Shown one piece after another: positions 16,096-24,290 of a stretch of DNA of 64,000 bases. Position 1 is the stretch's first letter; the number at the start of each line of letters is the position of its first letter. The translations under genes and the position numbers were made by a program. The notes under the pieces were generated by a model that made no database searches, had not been told where the DNA came from, and was given only the letters and a program-made list of their open reading frames with translations. This DNA is from Mycobacterium sp. JS623 (GTDB lineage Bacteria; Actinomycetota; Actinomycetes; Mycobacteriales; Mycobacteriaceae). The stretch lies in contig NC_019966.1 of the NCBI RefSeq assembly GCF_000328565.1, positions 62,001 to 126,000 of the forward strand, given 5' to 3'.

Positions 16096-17862
16096 GTGAA
16101 GTCCACTCTGCTGTCGCGCCGCGATCTCGACTTTCTCCTTTATGAATGGCTGCGCATCGACGAGCTCACGAAACGCGAGCGCTTCGCCGAGCACTCCCGC
16201 GAGACCTTCGACGGCGTTCTCGATCTGTGCGAGCAGCTGGCCACGCGCTACTTCGCGCCGCACAACAAGAAGAGCGACGCCAACGAACCGCACTTCGACG
16301 GCGAGACGGTCACCCTCATCGATGACGTCAAGGAGGCGTGGGACGCGTTCGCCGCAGCCGACCTGATCGCCATGTCGATGGACGAAAACCTCGGCGGCGC
16401 CCAGCTGCCCGCCACCGTCGCAGAGGCTGGCTTCGCTTGGTTCTCCGCCGCCAACGTCAGCACCACGGGCTACCTCATGCTGACGATGGCCAACGCCAAC
16501 CTGCTGGCCAAGTTCGGTACCGACGAGCAGGTCGAAGCGTTCCTCAAGCCGATGCTCGCCGGCCGGTTCTCCGGCACGATGGCCCTGTCCGAGACACAGG
16601 CCGGCTCGTCACTCGCCGACATCCTCACCCGCGCCGAACCGCAGGACGACGGCACCTATCGGCTGTTCGGATCGAAGATGTGGATCTCGGGGGCCGAACA
16701 CGACCTGACCGAGAACATCGTCAACCTGGTGCTCGCCAAGATCCCCGGCGGTCCGCCGGGCACCAAGGGCATCTCGCTGTTCATCGTGCCGAAGTTCCTC
16801 GTCAATGCCGACGGCTCCATCGGTGAGCGCAACGGCGTCGTGCTCGCCGGCCTCAACCACAAGATGGGCCAGCGCGGCATCACCAACACCGTGCTCAGTT
16901 TCGAGGGCGCCGTCGGTTATCTGGTCGGCGAGCCGCACCGCGGCCTGGCCTACATGTTCACGATGATGAACGAAGCCCGTCTCGGCGTCGGCATGGGCGC
17001 GGTGTCGCTGGGCTACACCGGATACCTCAAGTCGCTGGAGTACGCGCGCGAACGGCCACAGGGCCGGCCGGTGCTGGCCAAGGACCCGTCGACGCCGCAG
17101 GTGCCGATCATCGAACACGCCGACGTCAAGCGAATGTTGTTGGCGCAGAAGGCCTATGTCGAGGGCGGCATGGCGCTGCTGCTGTATTGCGCCAAGCTCG
17201 TCGACCTACAGCACAGCGCTGAATCCGACGACGAGCGCGATGCGCTCGGCCTGCTGCTCGACATCCTCACGCCAGTCGGCAAGAGCTGGCCGTCGCAATG
17301 GTGTCTGGAGGCCAACAGCCTGGCCATCCAGGTGCACGGCGGATACGGCTACACCCGCGAGTACGACGTCGAGCAGCACTACCGCGACAACCGGCTTAAC
17401 CCCATCCACGAGGGCACGCACGGTATCCAGAGCCTGGACCTGTTGGGCCGCAAGGTGACTCAGCGCGGCGGGGCCAGCTTGGCCGCGCTCGGTGAAGCCG
17501 TAGACACCACCGTCGCCACGGCCGGTGCCACCGGCGGTGCGGCCGCCGAGCTCGCTACCCAGCTCGACTCGTCGTGGCAGCGCCTCGTCAGCGTGACCAC
17601 CGGGATGTTCGGCTCGGGTGACGTCGAAGCCGCGCTGGCCAACAGCGCCATCTACCTCGAAGCCTTCGGGCACATCGTCGTTGCGTGGATATGGCTCCAG
17701 CAGTTGCTTGCCGCCAACGGACGCACCGGCGACTTCTACGACGGCAAGCGGCAGGCGGCACAGTACTTCTTCCGCTACGAGCTGCCCAAGACGGCGCCAC
17801 AGCTGGACCTGCTGGAAAGCCTGGACCGCACGACCCTGGAGATGCGCGACGCCTGGTTCTGA
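16096..17862 (+). CDS. Large acyl-CoA dehydrogenase (FadE5-type, ~590 aa)
   Basis: 588 residues from the GTG at 16096 (an open frame runs back to 15922 inside the previous gene but is not needed). It belongs to the ~600-residue acyl-CoA dehydrogenase class with an extra C-terminal helical domain, as in FadE5. Signatures: MALSETQAGSSLADI, MWISGAEHDLTENIVNLVLA, NEARLGVGMGAVSLG, QVHGGYGYTREYDVEQHYRD, and a catalytic Glu in PIHEGTHGIQ. It should dehydrogenate a fatty acyl-CoA in beta-oxidation. Assignment to a particular fadE number is not attempted. Confidence 0.92.
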   Translation: MKSTLLSRRDLDFLLYEWLRIDELTKRERFAEHSRETFDGVLDLCEQLATRYFAPHNKKSDANEPHFDGETVTLIDDVKEAWDAFAAADLIAMSMDENLGGAQLPATVAEAGFAWFSAANVSTTGYLMLTMANANLLAKFGTDEQVEAFLKPMLAGRFSGTMALSETQAGSSLADILTRAEPQDDGTYRLFGSKMWISGAEHDLTENIVNLVLAKIPGGPPGTKGISLFIVPKFLVNADGSIGERNGVVLAGLNHKMGQRGITNTVLSFEGAVGYLVGEPHRGLAYMFTMMNEARLGVGMGAVSLGYTGYLKSLEYARERPQGRPVLAKDPSTPQVPIIEHADVKRMLLAQKAYVEGGMALLLYCAKLVDLQHSAESDDERDALGLLLDILTPVGKSWPSQWCLEANSLAIQVHGGYGYTREYDVEQHYRDNRLNPIHEGTHGIQSLDLLGRKVTQRGGASLAALGEAVDTTVATAGATGGAAAELATQLDSSWQRLVSVTTGMFGSGDVEAALANSAIYLEAFGHIVVAWIWLQQLLAANGRTGDFYDGKRQAAQYFFRYELPKTAPQLDLLESLDRTTLEMRDAWF

Positions 17863-17944
17863 TCCGCGCTCTGCTTTTACGTATGACAAGTAATTGGATT
17901 GCCGTGTTTGAATCCCCCCGCCCAGTGGGAAGCCGTCCGCGGGT

Positions 17945-18799
17945 ATGCCTACAACACTTCAAGACCTCACCCATTGGGTCCTGACCAAGGGCCTGCACAT
18001 CGTCCTCGTCGTGCTCTTCGCGATCATCGTCACGCGGGTCATCCGCTGGGTCGCGGGACGGATCAGCACGCGACTCACCAGGGGCGACGATCGCGACGCG
18101 ACAGTGCGCTCGGAAACCGTCAAGCACGGACAGGCGGTCGCCTCGGTCATTTCGTCGGTGGCGATCGCCCTGCTCTACGTGGTGGTGGCCGTCGACATCG
18201 CCAATCAGCTTGGCCTGCCGCTTGGTTCGCTGGTGGCGCCGGCGGCGGTGCTCGGTGCCGCACTCGGGTTCGGGGCACAACGCATCGTGCAGGACCTGCT
18301 CAGCGGATTCTTCCTGATCACCGAGAAGCAGTACGGCTTCGGTGACCTTGTCGAGCTCAGCGTGACGGCCGGTGGCTCAGCGGTCGGCACTGTGGAAGAC
18401 GTCACACTACGCGTCACCAAACTGCGCACCAGCGACGGCGAGATGTACACCGTGCCCAACGGCCAGATTGTGAAATCACTCAACATGTCGAAGGACTGGG
18501 CACGCGCGGTTGTCGACGTGCCGGTGCCCACCTCGGCCGACCTGAACAAGGTGAACGACGTGCTGGGTGACGTCGCGAAGGCCGCGATGCAGGACGATGG
18601 CCTGCCGGAGCTCTTACTCGACGAGCCGTCTCTGATGGGCGTCGAGAGCATCGAGGTCGACACCGTCAATCTGCGGATGGTGGCACGCACGCTGCCGGGT
18701 AAGCAGTTCGAGGTCGGGCGTGAGCTGCGGGCGCTGATCGTGTCGTCGTTCCGTCGCAACGGCATCGCGACGTCCGGTGCGGTGACTAGTCAAAACTGA
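17945..18799 (+). CDS. MscS-family mechanosensitive ion channel
   Basis: 284 residues with three N-terminal hydrophobic helices (about residues 15-110). The pore-lining TM3 signature VLGAALGFGAQRIVQDLLSG is followed by FFLITEKQYGFGDLVEL and a beta domain with TLRVTKLRTSDGEMYTVPNG, the standard MscS layout without extra domains. It would open under membrane tension during osmotic downshift. The stop overlaps the convergent alcohol dehydrogenase gene by 14 bases. Confidence 0.93.
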   Translation: MPTTLQDLTHWVLTKGLHIVLVVLFAIIVTRVIRWVAGRISTRLTRGDDRDATVRSETVKHGQAVASVISSVAIALLYVVVAVDIANQLGLPLGSLVAPAAVLGAALGFGAQRIVQDLLSGFFLITEKQYGFGDLVELSVTAGGSAVGTVEDVTLRVTKLRTSDGEMYTVPNGQIVKSLNMSKDWARAVVDVPVPTSADLNKVNDVLGDVAKAAMQDDGLPELLLDEPSLMGVESIEVDTVNLRMVARTLPGKQFEVGRELRALIVSSFRRNGIATSGAVTSQN

Positions 18800-19892
18800 T
18801 CAACTGCCGGACGGCACGTCCGTCGGCGAGTTGATCCATGCCGTCGTTGATCTGGTCGAGGGTGATCGTCGACGACACGAGCTTTTCGACGGGCAGTCGG
18901 CCTGCCCGCCACAGCCCGACGAAATGCGGGATGTCGTGCGACGGCACCGCAGAGCCGAGGTAACTGCCGATAAGCGAGCGGCCCTCGGCGACAAAACCCA
19001 ACGGCGACAACGTGATTCGCGCATCCGGCGGCGGCAGGCCGACGGTGACGGTGCGCCCGCCAGGGGCGGTCAGATCGATCGCGGTCTGTAGGGCCAGCGG
19101 GTGGCCCGCTGCCTCGATGACGACCGCCGCCTTGAGCCCGCGCTCACGAGCCTCGTCGGGGGTGTACGCCTCGTGAGCGCCCATGGTCCGCGCCAGCTCC
19201 AGCTTGTCGGCCAGCTGGTCGACGCCGATCACGGTGACGTGGTCGTCGGCGAGCGCGGTGATCACCGCGGCCATGCCGACGCCGCCCAGTCCGACGACGA
19301 TCACGGTCTGGCCGGGCTGCGGGCGTCCTGCGTTGATCACGGCTCCGCCGCCGGTGAGCACGGCGCAGCCGAGTAGCGATGCGACCTCGGGCGGCACGTC
19401 GTCGGGCACCGGCACCACCGACCGACGGTCGACGACGGCGTAGGTGGCGAAGCCGGAGACCCCGAGGTGGTGATGGACGGGCCGGCCGTTGCGCGACAGT
19501 CGGCGCTCGCCGCCCATCAGGGTGCCGGCGCCGTTCGCAGCGCTGCCGGGCTCGCATGGTGTCAGCCCATTGGTGGCGCACGCCGGGCACTGGCCACATC
19601 GCGGCAGGAACGTCATCACGATGCGCTGCCCGACCGGCATGTCGTCGACCGCCGACCCCGCCTGCTCGACCACCCCCGCTGCCTCGTGCCCCAGCAGCAT
19701 CGGGACCGGGCGGACGCGGTTGCCGTCGACCACCGACAGGTCGGAATGACAAAGCCCGGCCGTTTCGATGCGGACCAACAGCTCGGAGTCGCCGGGCGGA
19801 GCAAGTTCGAGCTCGCCGACAGACAGCGGTCGCGATTCGGCATAGGGCCGGGGTCTTCCTATTTCTTCTAGTACGGCGCCGCGGATCCTCAT
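18786..19892 (-). CDS. adhE1: Zinc-dependent alcohol dehydrogenase (Rv0162c-like)
   Basis: 368 residues from the ATG at 19892 (the frame is open 14 codons farther). MDR/GroES-like fold: catalytic zinc region AGLCHSDLSV and GHEAAGVV, structural zinc cysteines in CGQCPACATNGLTPC, and the coenzyme-binding glycine motif VGLGGVGMAAV. It is followed divergently by the thioesterase and the SRPBCC gene, matching the order Rv0162c-Rv0163-Rv0164-mce1R of M. tuberculosis; the symbol is given on that synteny. Physiological substrate unknown. Confidence 0.88.
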   Translation of the reverse strand: MRIRGAVLEEIGRPRPYAESRPLSVGELELAPPGDSELLVRIETAGLCHSDLSVVDGNRVRPVPMLLGHEAAGVVEQAGSAVDDMPVGQRIVMTFLPRCGQCPACATNGLTPCEPGSAANGAGTLMGGERRLSRNGRPVHHHLGVSGFATYAVVDRRSVVPVPDDVPPEVASLLGCAVLTGGGAVINAGRPQPGQTVIVVGLGGVGMAAVITALADDHVTVIGVDQLADKLELARTMGAHEAYTPDEARERGLKAAVVIEAAGHPLALQTAIDLTAPGGRTVTVGLPPPDARITLSPLGFVAEGRSLIGSYLGSAVPSHDIPHFVGLWRAGRLPVEKLVSSTITLDQINDGMDQLADGRAVRQLISFD

Positions 19893-19953
19893 GAGGACCA
19901 GCCTGCCGTGACGCCGGCGGAGCCGGCAATCCAACTACTGCCAGACTGCTGCC

Positions 19954-20412
19954 ATGACAAGCGAGCAATCGCTCACCAGCGCGGATTTCCCGGTGCACTG
20001 GCCGGTGCTGACCCGATGGACGGACAACGACATGTTCGGCCACCTCAACAACGCGGTGTACTACGAACTGTTCGACACCGCGATCAACGGGTGGATCAAT
20101 ACGACGTGTGGCATCGATCCGCTGACGGTGCCCTGGCTGGGAGTGGTCGCGGAGTCGGGTTGCAAGTACTTCGCGGAGTTGAAGTTCCCCGATCCGCTGG
20201 TCGTCGGGGTGGCCGTCGGCCGGCTCGGCAATAGCAGCGTCACGTATCGGTTGGCGCTGTTCCAGGCCTATCAGCCGCTGGCAGCGGTCGGGCATTGGGT
20301 GCATGTGTACGTCGACCGTGAGAGCAGGCGGCCGGTGCCGATCCCGGGGCCGATTCGGTCGCTGCTGGAGTCGATATGCTCGCCGGATGCCGCTCGTAAG
20401 CAAGACAGTTGA
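19954..20412 (+). CDS. Acyl-CoA thioesterase, 4HBT hot-dog fold (Rv0163-like)
   Basis: 152 residues. The catalytic hot-dog motif is TRWTDNDMFGHLNNAVYY with the Asp typical of 4-hydroxybenzoyl-CoA thioesterases. It should hydrolyse an acyl-CoA. The 61-base gap to adhE1 is divergent, and the 3' end overlaps the SRPBCC gene start by 26 bases, so these two are translated together. Position matches Rv0163, immediately before the mce1 region. Confidence 0.9.
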   Translation: MTSEQSLTSADFPVHWPVLTRWTDNDMFGHLNNAVYYELFDTAINGWINTTCGIDPLTVPWLGVVAESGCKYFAELKFPDPLVVGVAVGRLGNSSVTYRLALFQAYQPLAAVGHWVHVYVDRESRRPVPIPGPIRSLLESICSPDAARKQDS

Positions 20413-20830
20413 GGTAACCGCGCCCGCGGAGAAGATCATGGCGATCGTCGCCGACTTCGAGTCGTATCCGGAGTGGAACGAGGAGATCAAGGGCTGCTGG
20501 GTGCTGGCCAGATATGACGACGGCAGACCGAGTCAGCTGCGTCTCGACGTCACCGTCCAGGGCCAGTCGGGCACGTTCATCACCGCGGTCTACTACCCGG
20601 CAGAAAACCAGATCTACACCGTGCTGCAGCAGGGCGAGTTCTTCGAGAAGCAGGAGCAGCGGTTCTCGGTGGTGCCGATGGGCGCGACCTCTCTATTGAC
20701 CGTCGACTTCGAGGTCGAGACCAAGCTGCCGATCCCGGGGCCGATGGTGAAGAAGGCGATCGGAGACACGCTGGACTATCTGGCCGACAACCTCAAGACG
20801 CGCGCCGAGCATCTGGCGGCCAAACCCTAA
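20387..20830 (+). CDS. SRPBCC/polyketide cyclase-like protein (TB18.5-like)
   Basis: 147 residues from the ATG at 20387. The START/SRPBCC fold starts with VSKTVEVTAPAEKIMAIVAD and FESYPEWNEEI and ends in a long C-terminal helix (MVKKAIGDTLDYLADNLKTR) that caps the hydrophobic cavity. Such proteins bind lipids or other hydrophobic ligands. Matches Rv0164 (TB18.5) by family and position. It ends one base before the convergent mce1R stop. Confidence 0.88.
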   Translation: MPLVSKTVEVTAPAEKIMAIVADFESYPEWNEEIKGCWVLARYDDGRPSQLRLDVTVQGQSGTFITAVYYPAENQIYTVLQQGEFFEKQEQRFSVVPMGATSLLTVDFEVETKLPIPGPMVKKAIGDTLDYLADNLKTRAEHLAAKP

Positions 20831-20831
20831 C

Positions 20832-21524
20832 TCAGCTCCACAACCCGATCTCCTCGAGCCGGGCCACCAAACGCTGTGCTGCGTCGGTGAACTCACGTGA
20901 CGTGAGCCGGACGACGGTGTCCACGTCGCGACGGCGCAACGCGGCGATGAGCTCGCGATGGCCTGCCACCGCCGCTGCACCCCACGCCGGTTCACTGGCA
21001 TAGATCTGTCCGGGTATGTAGCGCGCGACGTGCAGCAGGAACCACGCCAGCTTGATTCGGTCCGTTGTCCGGTTGAACGCCCGGTGGAAGGTGAACTCCG
21101 CCGCGACGATCTCCTCGGGATTGCCACCGTCAACGGCAACGGCGAGGGTCTCATTGAGCCGCTCCAGCTCGTCGGCCTGCGCGTCGGTGATCCGTGCTGC
21201 CGCGGTGGCGGCCAGCTCCTTAGCGATCGTGGCCTGCAGCCAGAAGATGTCCTCGATGTCGTTGCGGGTCAGCGGCACCACCACGTGCCCGCGGTGCGGC
21301 TCGAGCTGAACCATGCCCTCGCCACGCAGAGTGCGCAGCGCCTCGCGGACCGGTGTGATGCTGACGCCCAGCGCAGCGGCGGTTTCGTCGAGCCGGATGA
21401 AGGTCCCCGGCCGCAGCGTGCCGGTCATGATGTCGGTGCGTAGCCGTGCTGCGACCTCGTCGGAGAGCTGCTCGCGGCGTACCGCCAGCCGCCGCTGTGA
21501 GCGGGGTCTGGCGGGTGCGTTCAT
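20832..21524 (-). CDS. mce1R: GntR/FadR-type repressor of the mce1 locus
   Basis: 230 residues from the ATG at 21522-21524 with GGAGAGA upstream (the open frame extends 40 codons farther but lacks support). N-terminal winged HTH: LRTDIMTGTLRPGTFIRLDE, then ALGVSITPVREALRTLRGEG. C-terminal FCD ligand-binding domain of the FadR subgroup, with likely metal-ligand residues in TFHRAFNR and GHRELIAAL. Divergent from fadD5, exactly as in M. tuberculosis, where Mce1R represses the mce1 operon and responds to fatty-acid signals. Confidence 0.93.
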   Translation of the reverse strand: MNAPARPRSQRRLAVRREQLSDEVAARLRTDIMTGTLRPGTFIRLDETAAALGVSITPVREALRTLRGEGMVQLEPHRGHVVVPLTRNDIEDIFWLQATIAKELAATAAARITDAQADELERLNETLAVAVDGGNPEEIVAAEFTFHRAFNRTTDRIKLAWFLLHVARYIPGQIYASEPAWGAAAVAGHRELIAALRRRDVDTVVRLTSREFTDAAQRLVARLEEIGLWS

Positions 21525-21599
21525 GGCTCTCTCCGGTTGTCTCGCGTGGGCTTGTCCCCGCGGCGCCGAGGTCTTAGTGTGACCACGGCAACATAATGT

Positions 21600-21614
21600 T
21601 TGATCAAATATCAA
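21600..21614. promoter_or_regulatory. Candidate Mce1R operator (TTGAT-N5-ATCAA)
   Basis: A perfect 5-5-5 inverted repeat, TTGAT CAAAT ATCAA, in an AT-rich patch of the 126-base divergent region between mce1R and fadD5. GntR/FadR repressors usually bind such short palindromes near their own promoter. The binding assignment is inference. Confidence 0.6.
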
Positions 21615-21650
21615 CGCCGCGCAACCCGCCGCCCGAGGGAGCACTAGCTG

Positions 21651-23282
21651 TTGACCGCTGAGCCGTCACCTACCGACCAGCCGTATCTGGCGCGTCGGCA
21701 GAACTGGATCACGCAGCTCGCCAGGCACGCGTTGATGCAGCCCGAGGCCACGGCGCTGCGGTTCCTCGGTCACACGACGACCTGGGGTGAGCTCGACCGC
21801 AGGGTGACCGCGCTGGCGGCTGCGCTGAGCAGGCGCGGAGTCCGTTTCGGTGACCGCGTGCTGATCCTCATGCTCAACCGCACCGAGTTCGTCGAATCGT
21901 TCCTTGCCGCCAACAAACTGGGCGCCATCGCCGTACCGGTGAACTTCCGGATGACCCCGCCGGAGATCGCGTTCCTGGTCAGCGACTGCCAGGCCCGCGT
22001 CGTGGTCACTGAAACCGTGCTGGCCGGCGTGGCCACCGCCGTGCGGGACCTCGACCCGACGCTGCAGACCGTGATCGTCGCTGGTGGCGCCACCGATGAC
22101 GCAGTCATCGGCTATGACGACGTGATCGCAGAACAGGGGGACCCGGCCCCAGTTGTCGATATCCCCAACGACTCGCCCGCGCTGATCATGTACACGTCGG
22201 GCACCACGGGCAGGCCGAAGGGCGCGGTGCTCACCCACACCAACATCGCGGGCCAGGCGATGACCAATCTGTTCACGATCGCGGCCGACGTCAACAATGA
22301 TGTCGGCTTCATCGGGGTGCCGCTGTTCCACATCGCCGGCATCGGTAACACGATCACCCCGCTGCAGCTCGGGCTGCCGACGGTCATCTATCCCCTTGGC
22401 GCCTTTGATCCCGCCCATCTGCTCGACGTGCTCCAGGCCGAACAGGTGACGACGATGTTCCTGGTGCCCGCGCAGTGGCAGGCGGTGGTCGCCGAGCAGC
22501 GGGCCAACCCGCGAAAGCTGGCGCTGCGAGTGCTGTCGTGGGGCGCCGCACCGGCGTCGGACACCCTGCTGCGCGAGATGGCCGAGACCTTTCCCGGTAC
22601 GCAGATCTATGCCGCGTTCGGACAGACCGAGATGTCGCCGGTGACTTGTATGTTGTTGGCGCAGGACGCAATTCGCAAGCTCGGCTCGGTCGGCAAAGTT
22701 ATCCCGACGGTGGCCGCGCGCGTCGTCGACGAGAACATGAACGACGTCCCAGTCGGCCAGGTCGGCGAAATCGTCTACCGGGCACCAACGCTGATGGCCG
22801 GCTACTGGAACAACCCGAAGGCCACCGCCGAGGCGTTCCACGGTGGTTGGTTTCACTCCGGCGACCTGGTCCGCCAGGACGACGAGGGTTATGTCTGGGT
22901 CGTCGACCGCAAGAAGGACATGATCATCTCCGGCGGCGAGAACATCTACTGTGCTGAGGTCGAAAACGCGCTGGCCGCACACCCCGCCATCGTCGAGGTG
23001 GCGGTGATCGGGCGTCCAGACCAGAGGTGGGGCGAAGTGCCGGTGGCGGTAGCGGCCGTTCGCAGCGACCTCTACCTCTCCGATCTCGACGGATTCCTGA
23101 CCGAGCGGCTGGCCCGGTACAAGCATCCGAAGGCGCTGGAGATCGTCGCTGCGCTGCCACGCAACCCAGCTGGCAAAGTCCTGAAAACAGAACTGCGAGC
23201 GCGGTTCGGCGCGGAAAGTTTCATTGACGCTGGCGAAAGTTCTACTCCGCCAACGGTTTCTGCTGCGGCACAAGACATTTAA
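21651..23282 (+). CDS. fadD5: Fatty-acid-CoA ligase FadD5
   Basis: 543 residues from a TTG start with GAGGGA upstream. ANL-superfamily adenylate-forming enzyme: P-loop motif YTSGTTGRPKG at residue 181, A5-like FGQTEMSP, hinge region GYVWVVDRKKDMIISGGENI and the catalytic C-terminal Lys in NPAGKVLKTELR. It activates fatty acids released or imported through the Mce1 system to acyl-CoA. First gene of the mce1 operon; 212 bases with a hairpin and a leader ORF separate it from yrbE1A. Confidence 0.95.
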   Translation: MTAEPSPTDQPYLARRQNWITQLARHALMQPEATALRFLGHTTTWGELDRRVTALAAALSRRGVRFGDRVLILMLNRTEFVESFLAANKLGAIAVPVNFRMTPPEIAFLVSDCQARVVVTETVLAGVATAVRDLDPTLQTVIVAGGATDDAVIGYDDVIAEQGDPAPVVDIPNDSPALIMYTSGTTGRPKGAVLTHTNIAGQAMTNLFTIAADVNNDVGFIGVPLFHIAGIGNTITPLQLGLPTVIYPLGAFDPAHLLDVLQAEQVTTMFLVPAQWQAVVAEQRANPRKLALRVLSWGAAPASDTLLREMAETFPGTQIYAAFGQTEMSPVTCMLLAQDAIRKLGSVGKVIPTVAARVVDENMNDVPVGQVGEIVYRAPTLMAGYWNNPKATAEAFHGGWFHSGDLVRQDDEGYVWVVDRKKDMIISGGENIYCAEVENALAAHPAIVEVAVIGRPDQRWGEVPVAVAAVRSDLYLSDLDGFLTERLARYKHPKALEIVAALPRNPAGKVLKTELRARFGAESFIDAGESSTPPTVSAAAQDI

Positions 23283-23368
23283 CGGACGGGGGAGGGTTTG
23301 CTAACGGTTACGGGCACAATCCTGCCGATGCGGTGCACTGGCGGTACAGCATCGGGTACAGTCCTGTG

Positions 23369-23402
23369 GTCCGTCTTACTACTTGCGAGTAGGGAGACGG
23401 AC
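23369..23402 (+). promoter_or_regulatory. Two-part RNA hairpin between fadD5 and yrbE1A
   Basis: Outer stem GTCCGTCT (23369-23376) with AGACGGAC (23395-23402), 8 perfect pairs. A 2x2 internal loop (TA/GG) follows, then an inner stem CTACT with AGTAG, 5 perfect pairs, closed by TGCG. No U tract follows. It could be an I-shaped terminator/attenuator that lets part of transcription through, or a processing or stability element marking the 5' end of the transporter mRNA. Confidence 0.7.
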
Positions 23403-23435
23403 ATCACACACACGGGGTTGGGGCAAGGAGGGGGC

Positions 23436-23498
23436 GTGCGACACGGGCTGCCGCTGCGCCACGACCGTCACGGTTTCGTGGTGGGAGCGACCTGGTGA
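23436..23498 (+). CDS. 20-codon leader ORF overlapping the yrbE1A start
   Basis: GTG at 23436 with AAGGAGG (23425-23431) four bases upstream, the best Shine-Dalgarno in the region. The frame gives MRHGLPLRHDRHGFVVGATW and stops at TGA 23496-23498, so GTGA overlaps the yrbE1A start at 23495. This is the architecture of a translationally coupled leader peptide. The same frame is open back to a TTG at 23298 (66 codons), so a longer small protein is possible but would run through the hairpin. Confidence 0.45.
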   Translation: MRHGLPLRHDRHGFVVGATW

Positions 23499-24289
23499 CG
23501 GCGTCGACCGGCATGGTCGGCTATGTCCGAGAGCAGACCAGACCTGCCCTGCAGGCCGTCGGCGGTTTTACTCGTATGTGCGTGCTGACCGGGAGGGCAC
23601 TGTTCCGGCCCTTCCAGTGGCGCGAATTCATCCTTCAGAGCTGGTTCTTGTTCCGGGTGTCGTTCCTGCCGACCCTCGCGGTCTCCGCGCCGCTGACTGT
23701 GCTGCTGATCTTCCTGCTGAACATCCTGCTCGCCGAGTTCGGCGCCGCCGACGTGTCCGGTGCGGGCGCGGCAATCGGCGCCGTCACTCAGTTGGGCCCG
23801 CTGGTCACCGTGCTGGTGGTGGCAGGCGCTGGGTCGACAGCCATTTGCGCAGACCTCGGCGCGCGCACCATTCGTGAAGAGATCGACGCGCTCGAGGTGC
23901 TCGGCATCGATCCGATCCACCGCCTGGTGGTGCCTCGTGTGGTCGCATCGACTTTCGTCGCGTTGTTGCTCAACGGCGCCGTGGTGACCATCGGCTTGGT
24001 CGGCGGATTCGTCTTCGGCGTGTACCTGCAGAACGTGTCGGCGGGCGCCTACGTCTCGACGCTGACACTGATTACCGGCCTGCCCGAAGTGCTGATCTCG
24101 GTCATCAAGGCCACGGTCTTCGGCCTGATCGCCGGGCTGGTCGGCTGCTACCGCGGACTCACGGTCTCGGGCGGCGCCAAGGGCGTCGGAACTGCGGTCA
24201 ACGAGACGCTGGTCCTGTGCGTCATCGCGCTGTTCGCCGTCAACGTGGTTCTGACCACGATCGGCGTGCGGTTCGGAACGGGGCGCTGA
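23495..24289 (+). CDS. yrbE1A: Mce1 transporter permease YrbE1A (MlaE family)
   Basis: 264 residues, GTG start with GGGAG upstream and overlapping the leader ORF stop. Five to six hydrophobic segments and the MlaE/YrbE core motif GARTIREEIDALEVLGIDPI, through which it should contact the Mce ATPase (MceG/Mkl, encoded elsewhere). With YrbE1B it forms the inner-membrane channel of the Mce1 lipid importer. It is followed by yrbE1B after one base. Confidence 0.95.
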   Translation: MTASTGMVGYVREQTRPALQAVGGFTRMCVLTGRALFRPFQWREFILQSWFLFRVSFLPTLAVSAPLTVLLIFLLNILLAEFGAADVSGAGAAIGAVTQLGPLVTVLVVAGAGSTAICADLGARTIREEIDALEVLGIDPIHRLVVPRVVASTFVALLLNGAVVTIGLVGGFVFGVYLQNVSAGAYVSTLTLITGLPEVLISVIKATVFGLIAGLVGCYRGLTVSGGAKGVGTAVNETLVLCVIALFAVNVVLTTIGVRFGTGR

Positions 24290-24290
24290 C

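Noticed and set aside
21666..23273. 535-codon minus-strand open frame opposite fadD5
   Set aside because: It is a GC-codon shadow of a fully recognisable acyl-CoA ligase; its translation has no domain signature and is rich in Arg/His/Asp-Val repeats typical of antisense reading.
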